Counted from the stretch's first letter, positions 7,428 through 15,158 are shown. The stretch is 32,028 nucleotides of DNA from Christensenella sp. UBA1750 (GCA_002315655.1 DCHO01000045.1:489-32516), one strand, 5' to 3'. The notes: generated from the sequence alone by a model not told the origin. Translations and numbers: made by a program.

Positions 7428-7534
7428 GCTATATGTGGTGATGAGAAAGTATACATTTAGCCGAAGGTCGGCGAGTTTATCAATTTGATTTCTTGATGCT
7501 TGAACTTTGTTCAAAATTTTTCAGGATTCGCTCT

Positions 7535-7605
7535 TTCTAATCATTCGTGTCAAGCAAAATGATTAGAATTGATTTGAATGATTAGAAATACATAAAACGA
7601 TTAGG
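7535..7605. repeat. Cluster of AATGATTAGAA repeats at the island's right edge
   Basis: AATGATTAGAA occurs directly at 7558-7568 and 7577-7587 (19-bp period). It occurs inverted as TTCTAATCATT at 7535-7545, and in a decayed form (AACGATTAGG) at 7596-7605, overlapping the rarA stop codon. The 7428-7534 stretch before it shows no gene. The cluster sits exactly where base composition returns to the chromosomal level. It could be a recombinase or integration-site remnant, or a protein-binding array. Confidence 0.6.
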
Positions 7606-8926
7606 GCTTGCTTTTCCAGTCGAGGATTTCTTCCAGACGCTGCCTGTATTTGCCCTCGTTGCCCTGGGTGGTGGGGAGGTAGTAGCGGGTGCCTTGCAGG
7701 GAATCGGGGAGGCAGGTCATTTTGGTGAGCTTTTCCTCGGTGTCGTGGGCATACTCATAGCCCTTGCCGTAGCCGTTTTCCGCCATGAGGTTTGTCACGG
7801 CGTTGCGGATGTGCAGCGGCACGGGCTCCGCGGGGGATTTTTCAATGTCGGAGAGGGCGGAGAGCGTGGCGGTGTAAAGTGCGTTGGACTTGGGGGCAAG
7901 GGATAGGTAGGTCACGGCATGGGTTAGGTGAACGTTGCATTCCGGCATCCCTAAGAAGTGACAGGCCTGATAGACGTTGACCGCGACGTTGAGCGCGTTG
8001 GAGTCTGCCAGCCCCACATCCTCCGAGGCGAAGCGCACCAGCCGCCGGGCAATGTAGAGCGGGTCTTCGCCGCCGTCCAGCATCCGCATGAGCCAGTAGA
8101 TCGCCGCGTCAGGGTCGGAGTTGCGCATGGACTTGTGCAGGGCGGAGATGAGGTTGTAGTGTTCCTCGCCCTTTTTGTCATAGAGCAGTGAGCGGCGGTT
8201 GATGCAGCCGGACAGGTCTTCATCGGTGACGTGCAGGGTGCCGCTTTCGTCCATGTCGCTGTTGACAATGGCCATTTCCAATGTGTTGAGGGCAGTTCGC
8301 GCATCCCCGGCGGCAAAGCGGGCAATAACGGCGATCTGCCCGTCGGTTATGTCGATGGCGGTGCCGCCGAAGCCCTTTTCGGAGGCTAAGGCGTGGTGAA
8401 GCAGCTGAATCAGGTCGTCCTCGGTGAGACCTTTTAGGATGAACACCTTGCAGCGGGACAAAAGTGCGGAATTGATCTCAAAGGACGGGTTTTCGGTTGT
8501 CGCGCCTACTAAGATGATGCTGCCCTTTTCCACAAAAGGGAGAAAGGCGTCCTGCTGGGCTTTGTTGAAGCGATGAATCTCGTCCGCAAACAGCAGGGTG
8601 CGGATGCCGCTCATGCGGTTCTGTTCCGCCCGGCGCATGACCTCCTTGACCTCCTTAATCCCGGAGGTGACGGCGGAAAATTCGACAAATTCCGCTTTTG
8701 TGGCTTTGGCGATGATGCGTGCCAGCGTGGTTTTGCCCACGCCGGGAGGCCCCCAGAAGATCATGGAGGAAATCTGGTCGCGCTCGATGAGCTGCCGCAG
8801 GATTTTTCCTTTTCCGACAAGATGCTGCTGCCCCACATAGTCGTTGAGCGTTTCCGGGCGCAGACGGCTCGCCAGCGGGGCGGAGCGATTCTCCTGCTCT
8901 TGTGCAAAAAATCCCATCTGTTCCAT
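7601..8926 (-). CDS. rarA: Replication-associated recombination ATPase RarA (MgsA)
   Basis: This 441-residue AAA+ ATPase acts at stalled replication forks together with SSB. Walker A GPPGVGKT is at residues 59-66 and Walker B LLFADEIH at 111-118. Sensor 1 lies in GATTENPSF and an arginine finger region in NSALLSRCKVF. The N-terminus SRLRPETLNDYVGQQHLVG is the family signature. The C-terminal half contains the MgsA tetramerisation region (SMRNSDPDAAIYWLMRMLDGGEDPLYIARRLVRFASEDVGLAD). Length and motif order are normal. The ATG at 8926 has GGGGGA upstream and a consensus promoter 38 bases away. The stop codon touches the GATTA repeats of the neighbouring island. Confidence 0.96.
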   Translation of the reverse strand: MEQMGFFAQEQENRSAPLASRLRPETLNDYVGQQHLVGKGKILRQLIERDQISSMIFWGPPGVGKTTLARIIAKATKAEFVEFSAVTSGIKEVKEVMRRAEQNRMSGIRTLLFADEIHRFNKAQQDAFLPFVEKGSIILVGATTENPSFEINSALLSRCKVFILKGLTEDDLIQLLHHALASEKGFGGTAIDITDGQIAVIARFAAGDARTALNTLEMAIVNSDMDESGTLHVTDEDLSGCINRRSLLYDKKGEEHYNLISALHKSMRNSDPDAAIYWLMRMLDGGEDPLYIARRLVRFASEDVGLADSNALNVAVNVYQACHFLGMPECNVHLTHAVTYLSLAPKSNALYTATLSALSDIEKSPAEPVPLHIRNAVTNLMAENGYGKGYEYAHDTEEKLTKMTCLPDSLQGTRYYLPTTQGNEGKYRQRLEEILDWKSKP

Positions 8927-8963
8927 GCAAAAATCCCCCGCTTTCTTTCGCGCTTTTGATAAA

Positions 8964-8993
8964 ATTATAGCCGTTTTTTGTGTCCTTTGTCAA
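8964..8993 (-). promoter_or_regulatory. Sigma-A promoter of rarA
   Basis: On the minus strand TTGACA (8988-8993) and TATAAT (8964-8969) are 18 bases apart, both perfect consensus. Its -35 box is two bases from the -35 box of the divergent beta-helix gene promoter, so the two polymerases would compete. Confidence 0.9.
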
Positions 8994-8995
8994 TG

Positions 8996-9024
8996 TTTAC
9001 AAACGGGCAAAAACCCGCTATACT
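8996..9024 (+). promoter_or_regulatory. Promoter of the GH28-like gene with an internal palindrome
   Basis: TTTACA (8996-9001), 17 bases, TATACT (9019-9024). The spacer contains CGGG-CAAAAA-CCCG (9004-9017), a small inverted repeat placed where a repressor could block polymerase. The operator role is inference. Confidence 0.75.
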
Positions 9025-9060
9025 AAGGACAGAAAGTGTGGATGAAGGAGGACAATGAGT

Positions 9061-10515
9061 ATGCTTCAAATTTATCCCGTTGCTCCCTTTTCGCAGGTGA
9101 GCACGGATTATACTGTTAAGGCGAACGGGAAGGAGGTTCCCGTGCTGCCCGTGCGGGTCTCCGCCATGCCCGTTGACCAGATTTTCCGTGGTACCCAGCG
9201 GGGCAAGGACGAGACCGAGCTTGCGTCCTATGTGCATTTTGCCGCGGACGAGGCGGTGAAACTGGAAGTCACCGTGAACTTTGACGTGTTCCGCGCACTT
9301 GTTGTGCCGGAAAGCCGGAACATAAAGGCTGTCCGCGACGGACGGCAAGTGACCTTCACGATAGATCAGTGCGGCGATTATGTGCTGGAAATCAACGGCG
9401 TACATAAGCCGCTGCACATTTTCATAAGTCCTGTTGAAGAAAACATTCCCGATTTATCCGATGAAAACGTCATTGCCTTTTCGGCGGGACTGCACCGCGC
9501 AGGGGAGATTCGGCTTTCCTCCAATCAAACCCTGTACCTTGCCCCCGGCGCACGGGTCAAGGGATATGTTGTGGCGGAAAATGCCGAAAACATCCGCATC
9601 TGCGGGCGCGGTATGATCGACTGTGAGGACGAGGTGCGCAAGGCGGCGCACAACTGCATTTTCCTGTCGAACTGCAAAAATGTGACGGTGGCGGGCGTGC
9701 TCCTTCACGATGCGCCGTGCTTTGCGCTGCGGGCGGCGCTGTGCGAGAACGTCCTTGTGGACGGCGTGAAGATCATCGGCCAGTGGCGGTACAATTCAGA
9801 CGGCATCGACCTCTACAATTCCTCTCATGCGCTGGTCAAAAACTGCTTCGTGCGCACCTTTGACGATTGCCTTGTGCTCAAAGGCAATCATACCGTGGAC
9901 GGAATCAAAATGGAGCACATGAATCTGGAAGACATTGTATGCGAGGACTGCGTGCTGTGGAACGACTGGGGCAGAGCACTGGAAATCGGCGCGGAGACCG
10001 TGGCGGAGGAAATGCGCAACGTGACCTTCCGGCGAATCGAGGTGCTGCACTTCCTCTTTATCGCCTGTGATGTGCAGGCCTGCGGCGATTCCCATGTTCA
10101 CGACATTCAGTTTGAGGACATTTCTGTGGGCGAACCGCTTGACCCCCAGTGCGAGCCGAGGCTCACCGAAATCTTCCTGCGGCCGATGTGCTGGCTTTCC
10201 GTGGAAAAGCTGGGGCGCGTAAGCAACGTCACCTTCCGCAACATCCGCTACCACGGCAGAACCCAGGTGCCCAACCGCTATATCGGCTTGGATGCCGACA
10301 GCGATATTCAAAAAGTCGCGCTTGAAAACGTCACCGTTAACGGCGAACCCCTCACAAATGACGGCCACCTAATGAGTGGTTTCATCTATAACGAATATGT
10401 CAGCGGTGTAACCGTGGACGGCATTCCCATGAACACAGAAAAAGCGCACTTTGAGCCGGATGCGGAGACCCGCGAGAGCTTCCTCATCGGCAACGGCGCG
10501 TACATCGTGCTATAA
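9061..10515 (+). CDS. GH28-type (polygalacturonase-like) parallel beta-helix protein
   Basis: The protein is 484 residues from the ATG at 9061. The ATG at 9055 is only three bases from AAGGAGG, so 9061 is better spaced. A beta-sandwich-like N-terminal domain (about 1-125) precedes a right-handed beta-helix with repeating N-V/I turns. GH28 active-site elements are visible in order: NSDGID near residues 245-250 (NTD motif), FDDC near 267-270 (DD motif), and WGRALEIGAE in place of the usual G-H-G block, so the catalytic His is replaced or moved. There is no signal peptide, so it would act in the cytoplasm on imported oligosaccharides. Pectin-derived galacturonides are possible, but the changed third motif leaves the substrate open. 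It is followed 22 bp later by a zinc-ribbon membrane gene. Confidence 0.82.
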   Translation: MLQIYPVAPFSQVSTDYTVKANGKEVPVLPVRVSAMPVDQIFRGTQRGKDETELASYVHFAADEAVKLEVTVNFDVFRALVVPESRNIKAVRDGRQVTFTIDQCGDYVLEINGVHKPLHIFISPVEENIPDLSDENVIAFSAGLHRAGEIRLSSNQTLYLAPGARVKGYVVAENAENIRICGRGMIDCEDEVRKAAHNCIFLSNCKNVTVAGVLLHDAPCFALRAALCENVLVDGVKIIGQWRYNSDGIDLYNSSHALVKNCFVRTFDDCLVLKGNHTVDGIKMEHMNLEDIVCEDCVLWNDWGRALEIGAETVAEEMRNVTFRRIEVLHFLFIACDVQACGDSHVHDIQFEDISVGEPLDPQCEPRLTEIFLRPMCWLSVEKLGRVSNVTFRNIRYHGRTQVPNRYIGLDADSDIQKVALENVTVNGEPLTNDGHLMSGFIYNEYVSGVTVDGIPMNTEKAHFEPDAETRESFLIGNGAYIVL

Positions 10516-10537
10516 ATCACAAAAGGAGGACAAAACC

Positions 10538-10900
10538 ATGTTCTGCAACAACTGCGGCACCCAAATTCCCCCCAACGCCCGCTCCTGCCCGAACTGCGGC
10601 GCGCCCATCGTCAACCCGGAGCAGCCGAAGATGACCAAGGATATGCTCCCGCCGGAATACAAGGTCATTTCGCCATGGCAGTATTTCGGCTTGCAGATTC
10701 TCTTTTCCATCCCCATCATCGGCTTTATCTTCCTCATCGTCTTCACCTTCTCCAAATCCAACTACAACCGCCGCGCCTACGCCCGCTCCTTCTGGTGCAG
10801 CCTCATCTTGGGAATCATCCTTGCCGTGATCGCCGGCGTGGCCATCGCCTCCTCCGGCATTGTGAGCACCCTTGTGGATGTTGTTTCGGCCTATCTCTAA
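10538..10900 (+). CDS. Zinc-ribbon protein with two membrane helices
   Basis: The protein is 120 residues from the ATG at 10538, which has AAAGGAGGAC just before it. The open frame extends upstream into the previous gene without a ribosome binding site. The N-terminus holds a zinc ribbon with Cys3, Cys6, Cys17 and Cys20 (CNNCG, CPNCG), the zinc_ribbon_2 pattern. Two hydrophobic segments follow at about 46-71 and 84-108, joined by a basic loop (KSNYNRRAYARS). Such proteins are frequent in Clostridia and have no settled function. The short gap to the beta-helix gene means probable cotranscription, and a strong terminator closes the unit. Confidence 0.83.
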   Translation: MFCNNCGTQIPPNARSCPNCGAPIVNPEQPKMTKDMLPPEYKVISPWQYFGLQILFSIPIIGFIFLIVFTFSKSNYNRRAYARSFWCSLILGIILAVIAGVAIASSGIVSTLVDVVSAYL

Positions 10901-10905
10901 ACACA

Positions 10906-10950
10906 AAAGCCCTCTCTTTCCGCATTTTCACGGAAAAGAGAGGGCTTTTT
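10906..10950 (+). terminator. Strong intrinsic terminator
   Basis: AAAAGCCCTCTCTTTCCG pairs with CGGAAAAGAGAGGGCTTTTT across an 8-base loop. T-runs occur on the plus strand after the stem, and A-runs before it make it usable in both directions for these convergent genes. Confidence 0.93.
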
Positions 10951-11070
10951 GCCAATGAAGGGAGCGAAGCGACCGGAGGACGAGCGTTTCGCAGGAAAAC
11001 AGTCCGGTGGACTGTTTTCAAGAATAAGCCGCCTGAAACACCGGAATTTCCCGAAGGGGAATTTCGGTGC
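10951..11070. repeat. Palindrome-rich intergenic (REP-like) element
   Basis: About 120 bp holds three nested inverted repeats: GCGAAGC ... GCGTTTCGC (about 10963-10991), a perfect 11-bp stem GAAAACAGTCC-GGT-GGACTGTTTTC (10995-11019), and an imperfect CACCGGAATTTCCC / GGGAATTTCGGTG stem (about 11039-11068). It lies between two convergent genes. From memory, sequences with the same GAAAACAGTCC stem are dispersed in gut Firmicute genomes, which would make it a repeated extragenic palindrome family. Only one copy is in this window. Confidence 0.6.
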
Positions 11071-11074
11071 GCAA

Positions 11075-12193
11075 TTAGATATTGAGTTCGCAGCCGATGG
11101 CGCGGGCGTTGACGATTTCCTGATGCTGCACCTCGCCCTGCAAATCGAAGAACACCATGTCCTTCCCGGACTGGTTTTCGGTCACGGCGTTGCGCACGGT
11201 GAGGTTTTCCAGCAGGCCGTCCTTGCCCAAGAACACGGTGGACACCGGCACGCACTTTTCCACGCGGTAGAGCTCGGAAATCGACAGGGACTTGACGTGT
11301 ACCTCCGCCTCCATGAAGATGATGGGATACACATAGGAGTGCAGGGCGAAATCTTCCGACCAGTGCAGCCAGCCGTAGCGTGGCGACTTTTCGGCGTGGA
11401 TATTGTCCAGCACGATGGAATCAAAGTAACCCACGGTCTTGCCGGGATAATACTTGGTGATGCCGATGCAGTACTGGTAGAAGGAGCCGTAGACGTTGGA
11501 AATGTGGATGTGGGAGACCTCGTTTTTCACGGACAGCAGACGGGCGGCGGAGTGGCAGCCCTCACAGTAAATGCCGTCGATGGAAATGTGGGTGATGGGG
11601 CCGTCGGAGCCCTCATCCGCGTTGAGCGCCACAAGGTCGTCATAGCACGCGCCCTGCAGGTTGCGCATGGTACCGTAGTGGCAGTTGCCGTTTAGGTGGA
11701 TGCCGTCCATGTTCATGGGGCGGGGATTGCCGCGGTTGAAGTCGAAGACGATGTTTTCGATGGTGAAATAGGAAACCGTGTCCATGGTCACGGCGTAGGT
11801 GACGGGGTCTTTGAAGGTGATGCCGGAGAGGACAAGGTTCTTCATGTTTGTGAGCATGAACATCTGTCCGTCATAGGCGGGGAAAGCGTCATGGGAAAAG
11901 TGGAAGGGGTTCTTGAGCTGCTGCAAGTTGTTGTAGTCCCAGATGCCGCCGCGCACGGTGACGTTCTGCGCCCCGTCGCATTCCAGCATATGGCAGTTGC
12001 ACATCTCTTTTAAGCGAATGATGGCGTAGGCCGGGAGAATGAGCTCGGTATTGGAGGAAATGCGCAGAGGCTTGTCGATTAAGTAGAAGTTCTCGGGCGC
12101 GGGCAGAATAACCTGACCGTGCGCGTTGTCAAGCAGCTCCTGAATCGCTTCGGTGTCTGTGTGGATGCCGTCGCCGTATAGGGTATATTTCAT
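11075..12193 (-). CDS. Second GH28/pectate-lyase-superfamily beta-helix protein
   Basis: The protein is 372 residues from the ATG at 12193. GGAG at 12202-12205 is too close to the ATG at 12199, and the longer open frame upstream crosses the promoter. It opens with YGDGIHTDTEAIQELLD, the conserved first turn of pectate-lyase-3/GH28 beta-helices. It continues with parallel coils containing RGGIWDYN, NMDGIHLNG (NTD-like, about 161-169) and CYDDLVALNADE (DD-like, about 183-194). There is no secretion signal, so it is cytoplasmic. It differs clearly from the 9061 gene and lacks its N-terminal sandwich, so the two are not recent duplicates. A role on a plant or host polysaccharide fragment is likely from the fold only. 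Confidence 0.8.
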   Translation of the reverse strand: MKYTLYGDGIHTDTEAIQELLDNAHGQVILPAPENFYLIDKPLRISSNTELILPAYAIIRLKEMCNCHMLECDGAQNVTVRGGIWDYNNLQQLKNPFHFSHDAFPAYDGQMFMLTNMKNLVLSGITFKDPVTYAVTMDTVSYFTIENIVFDFNRGNPRPMNMDGIHLNGNCHYGTMRNLQGACYDDLVALNADEGSDGPITHISIDGIYCEGCHSAARLLSVKNEVSHIHISNVYGSFYQYCIGITKYYPGKTVGYFDSIVLDNIHAEKSPRYGWLHWSEDFALHSYVYPIIFMEAEVHVKSLSISELYRVEKCVPVSTVFLGKDGLLENLTVRNAVTENQSGKDMVFFDLQGEVQHQEIVNARAIGCELNI

Positions 12194-12227
12194 TTTCATT
12201 GCTCCTTTTTTAATGTTATTTTCTTTA

Positions 12228-12256
12228 AGTGTAGCACATAGGGCGGGGCTTGTAAA
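12228..12256 (-). promoter_or_regulatory. Promoter of the second beta-helix gene
   Basis: On the minus strand TTTACA (12251-12256), 17 bases, TACACT (12228-12233). Its -35 box overlaps the -35 box of the divergent ADP-ribosylglycohydrolase promoter by five bases, so both cannot be occupied at once. Confidence 0.78.
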
Positions 12257-12278
12257 TCCCGTGAAGAACAGATATAAT
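12250..12278 (+). promoter_or_regulatory. Promoter of the ADP-ribosylglycohydrolase gene
   Basis: TTGTAA (12250-12255), 17 bases, TATAAT (12273-12278). It is interlocked with the leftward promoter at 12228-12256. Confidence 0.78.
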
Positions 12279-12330
12279 GAAAACAACGAAAATGCGGGCA
12301 CAAGCCCGGAGGAAGACGGAGGAACCATTT

Positions 12331-13659
12331 ATGGCAAGAAACGCCTACACGAAGTTTGCGGACGGTCTGGAATTTGAGCTGCGGCAGCTAAACGAGGAAG
12401 GCCGCGTCATTCCTGCCGAATTTGAGGAAGCCGTAAAGGCGACCCTTTCCTTGGAGGACGGCAAGGAGAAGGACGACAAGGCCATTGCCCTGTTTGAACA
12501 GGCGCAGACCTTCCCCTACATCGGTGGGAAGAATGAGGAGCCCGACGATCTCCCCGGCATTTTTAAGCTGGCTCCCGGTGCGCAGAAGACGGAAGTTGAC
12601 AAGGACAGCATTCTTGACAAGGTTTACGGCGGCTGGCTGGCCAGATGCGCCGGCTGTCTCTTAGGCAAGCCCGTGGAGGGCTGGCGCTCCTACACCATTG
12701 AGAAGCTGGCCAAGTACCAGAACAATTTCCCCCTCACCAAGTATTTGACCTCCGACGGTGTGCTGGAAATCGGCACCAAGGACGGGCTGCATCAGGGCGC
12801 AATGGTGAACCGTGCGTTCATCGACAACGTGGACGGAATGCCTGAGGATGACGACACCAACTATACCATCATCGGCATGAAGCTGCTGGAAAAGTGCGGG
12901 CGGGACTTCACCCCCGAGGATGCCCGGGACAACTGGCTGCAAAACCTGCCCTACTATCATGTTTTCACCGCCGAGCGCGTGGCGTACCGCAATCTGGTCA
13001 TGAATATGCTGCCCCCCGAATCCGCCTCCTGGTGCAACGGCTACCGCGAGTGGATCGGCGCACAGATCCGTGCGGACTTCTTCGGCTACATCAACCCCGG
13101 CGACCCCATGACCGCCGCCGATATGGCGTGGCGCGACGCTTCCATTTCCCACGTCAAGAACGGCATTTACGGCGAAATGTGGGTGGCCGCCATGCTGGCG
13201 ACCGCTTATGTCTCCGACAACATGATCGAGATCATCCGGGGCGGTCTGAAAACCATTCCCGAAAAATCCCGTCTGACCGCCGCTATCGAGGACGTAATTG
13301 CGTGGTTTGAAGCGGGGCTCACCTGCGACGAAGTGATGGCGAAAATCGCCAACCGCTGGGACGAAAACTTCCCGCACGACTGGTGCCACACCATCTCCAA
13401 CGCGCAGATCGTGGCCGCCGCGCTGCTCTTTGGCGGGGACGATTTGACCAAGACCCTCTCCATCGCCGTGCTGCCGGGCTTTGACACCGACTGCAACGGC
13501 GCCACAGCCGGTTCCGTCTTGGGCATCAAGCTGGGTGCCGCCAAGCTGCCCGAAAGCTGGCTTGCCCCCATGCACGATACCCTGTATTCCGGCGTGGACG
13601 GCTACCCCAAGTCCTCCATCAAGGCACTCGCCGAAAAGACCATGACCTTTATGAAATAA
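12331..13659 (+). CDS. ADP-ribosylglycohydrolase (DraG/ARH) family protein
   Basis: The protein is 442 residues from the ATG at 12331, preceded by GGAGGAA at 12319-12325. The upstream in-frame ATG at 12277 lies in the promoter. An N-terminal region of about 90 residues with no recognised domain precedes the PF03747 fold, which begins at DKVYGGWLARCAGCLLGKPVEG. Metal ligands of the dinuclear Mg centre are visible: DDDT at 173-176 and GFDTDCNGATAG starting at 383. Family members remove ADP-ribose from proteins or act on related N-glycosidic bonds. Several in gut bacteria sit in nucleoside or glycan clusters and probably cleave other N-ribosides. It diverges from a beta-helix gene from interlocked promoters, which suggests a metabolic rather than signalling role. 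Confidence 0.9.
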   Translation: MARNAYTKFADGLEFELRQLNEEGRVIPAEFEEAVKATLSLEDGKEKDDKAIALFEQAQTFPYIGGKNEEPDDLPGIFKLAPGAQKTEVDKDSILDKVYGGWLARCAGCLLGKPVEGWRSYTIEKLAKYQNNFPLTKYLTSDGVLEIGTKDGLHQGAMVNRAFIDNVDGMPEDDDTNYTIIGMKLLEKCGRDFTPEDARDNWLQNLPYYHVFTAERVAYRNLVMNMLPPESASWCNGYREWIGAQIRADFFGYINPGDPMTAADMAWRDASISHVKNGIYGEMWVAAMLATAYVSDNMIEIIRGGLKTIPEKSRLTAAIEDVIAWFEAGLTCDEVMAKIANRWDENFPHDWCHTISNAQIVAAALLFGGDDLTKTLSIAVLPGFDTDCNGATAGSVLGIKLGAAKLPESWLAPMHDTLYSGVDGYPKSSIKALAEKTMTFMK

Positions 13660-13670
13660 TAAACCACAAA

Positions 13671-13711
13671 AAAGGCTTGCTTCCTGCAAAATGGGGAAGC
13701 AAGCCTTTTGT
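13671..13711 (+). terminator. Intrinsic terminator after the glycohydrolase gene
   Basis: AAGGCTTGCTTCC (13672-13684) pairs with GGAAGCAAGCCTT (13695-13707), followed by TTTTGTTT and preceded by AAAAAA, so it can work in both directions. It abuts the stop codon of the leftward gene. Confidence 0.92.
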
Positions 13712-14305
13712 TTACCATGAAATATGGCGGTTTTTTGCGTCATACAGCGCAAAATTGTGTTCATCAGAGCGGTTTTCTTTGTTATCCGGGTCGTAGGAGC
13801 GGGAGCGGAGGAAGAACTCTGCGGCGGTGAAGGCGGAAACTTCGGCGGGAAGCTCGCCCTCCAGCGGGTCGTAAAGGCGCATGGTGTAGCCCTCGGGGCG
13901 CAGACGGTTGAAGGTCAGGTGCAGCGCCTGATGCAGCGCGGCCTTGGCCATGTTGTAGCCGTAGCCGGAGGTTTCCTCGCAGCCGGTGACGCAGGCCTTG
14001 TGGGAGGAAAGGAAGCACACGCGCTTGATTTCGCTCGCATCCAGCGCGTTTGTGGCGGCTTCCAAGGCTTTGATGGGGGCAATCATATTGTAGCGCAGGG
14101 ATTCCAGCACGATTTCGGGCTTAATGCCGTCGTTTACGGTGAAATCGTCCCCATCAAGCCGCTTGTTCTCGGTGGCGACAAACAGGTCGATGACGGAGAG
14201 CTTTTGCAGGTCTTCGCCCGCAAAAACCTCGTGACCGCGGGAGACAAACTCGTTTTTCAATGCCTTTGCAAAGGCGGATTCCAGACTTGTCAGGTAGATT
14301 TTCAT
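13712..14305 (-). CDS. Degenerate short-chain dehydrogenase-like protein
   Basis: This 197-residue protein is short for an SDR. The family's YxxxK pair is present (Tyr117, Lys121 in YGYNMAKAALHQ) and a Ser sits at 100-101 in CFLSSHK. The N-terminus (MKIYLTSLESAFAKALKNEF), however, lacks the TGxxxGxG dinucleotide loop, so normal NAD(P) binding is doubtful. The C-terminus ends in a region that recalls SDR substrate loops. It lies 13 bp behind a full SDR gene with an AAGGAGG site, so the two are an operon and may form a heterodimer in which this chain is regulatory. It could also be a decaying duplicate, but the frame is fully open and the ribosome binding site intact. Confidence 0.78.
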   Translation of the reverse strand: MKIYLTSLESAFAKALKNEFVSRGHEVFAGEDLQKLSVIDLFVATENKRLDGDDFTVNDGIKPEIVLESLRYNMIAPIKALEAATNALDASEIKRVCFLSSHKACVTGCEETSGYGYNMAKAALHQALHLTFNRLRPEGYTMRLYDPLEGELPAEVSAFTAAEFFLRSRSYDPDNKENRSDEHNFALYDAKNRHISW

Positions 14306-14318
14306 GCTCTTTCCCTCC

Positions 14319-15053
14319 TTAGAACGGCCACACGGAGCCTAAGTAATCGACCAGTTCCAGCTTGTACGCATCGTCGGGACGGCGGGAGGTGAAGATGGGA
14401 ATGGCGGCCTTGGCGGAGTCGGCGGCGTTGATCTGGCAGTCGTTCCATTGGGTGAAGGAGCCGTCCGGCTGCTGTCGGCGCATCCAGCCGGGCTGATAGA
14501 GGCGGAAGGTGAAGCCCTCGGAGGCAAGCGTGTTTTGCAGCATTCTCACCGCGACATTGAGTGCGGTTTTGCTCATGCAGTAGCGGAAATCGCCGTCGCG
14601 CTGCATGAGGGTCACGGAGGACACCTCGGAGGAAACGATGCACAGCCGCTTTTCCTCGCCCTTGCGCAGCAGAGGCAGCAGGATTTCCACGCATTGCAGG
14701 GCACCCAAGGCGTTGACCGCAACGGCCTTTTCGAGCAAGCTCTCGTCAATGGGCATTTCGCCCTTGACGCGGGAGTTTTCCGGGCCGCCCATGTAGGCGG
14801 CATCGGAGACGAACACATCCAGATGGTCGGTGATTGCCGCCACTTCCTGCGCGGCGGCAAGAATGGAAGCGCGGCTCTCCACATCGAGCTGTACGGGATG
14901 AAGCGTGTCCGGCCACTCCTTTTTCAGATCGTCCAGCAGATGAAAGTCCGCAAGAAAGCGACCCGCAAATACGGTGTAGCCCAAGTTCAGATATTCCCTG
15001 ACCAGCGCAAGACCCAGGCCACGGTCTGCGCCGGTGATCAGTGCGGTTTTCAT
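14319..15053 (-). CDS. SDR family oxidoreductase
   Basis: The protein is 244 residues from the ATG at 15053. An ATG at 15074 is in frame but has no ribosome binding site, while AAGGGGG precedes 15053 at a longish distance. The classical SDR features are complete: TGADRGLG at residues 7-14, an LDV near 56-58, Asn114, Ser141-142 in IVSSEVSS, and Tyr158/Lys162 in YCMSK. It should catalyse NAD(P)-dependent oxidation or reduction of a hydroxyl/keto group in the cytosol. It has its own consensus promoter and is cotranscribed with the degenerate SDR downstream. Substrate unknown; a sugar or polyol would suit the carbohydrate setting. Confidence 0.9.
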   Translation of the reverse strand: MKTALITGADRGLGLALVREYLNLGYTVFAGRFLADFHLLDDLKKEWPDTLHPVQLDVESRASILAAAQEVAAITDHLDVFVSDAAYMGGPENSRVKGEMPIDESLLEKAVAVNALGALQCVEILLPLLRKGEEKRLCIVSSEVSSVTLMQRDGDFRYCMSKTALNVAVRMLQNTLASEGFTFRLYQPGWMRRQQPDGSFTQWNDCQINAADSAKAAIPIFTSRRPDDAYKLELVDYLGSVWPF

Positions 15054-15092
15054 GGAAACGGAAGCCCCCTTCATATTTTTGTGTATAAAGGA

Positions 15093-15121
15093 AGTATGCA
15101 GGAATTTTTGCGGTTTGTCAA
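15093..15121 (-). promoter_or_regulatory. Promoter of the SDR operon
   Basis: On the minus strand TTGACA (15116-15121), 17 bases, CATACT (15093-15098). It lies about 40 bases before the chosen start. No comparable plus-strand promoter for the HD gene was found in this gap. Confidence 0.8.
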
Positions 15122-15158
15122 GAATTTATTGATATAGAATCAAAAAGGGGGTGCGCGG

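Noticed and set aside
10538..10900. Longer start of the zinc-ribbon membrane gene at 10451
   Set aside because: It would overlap the end of the beta-helix gene by 65 bases without a ribosome binding site, while 10538 has a strong one.
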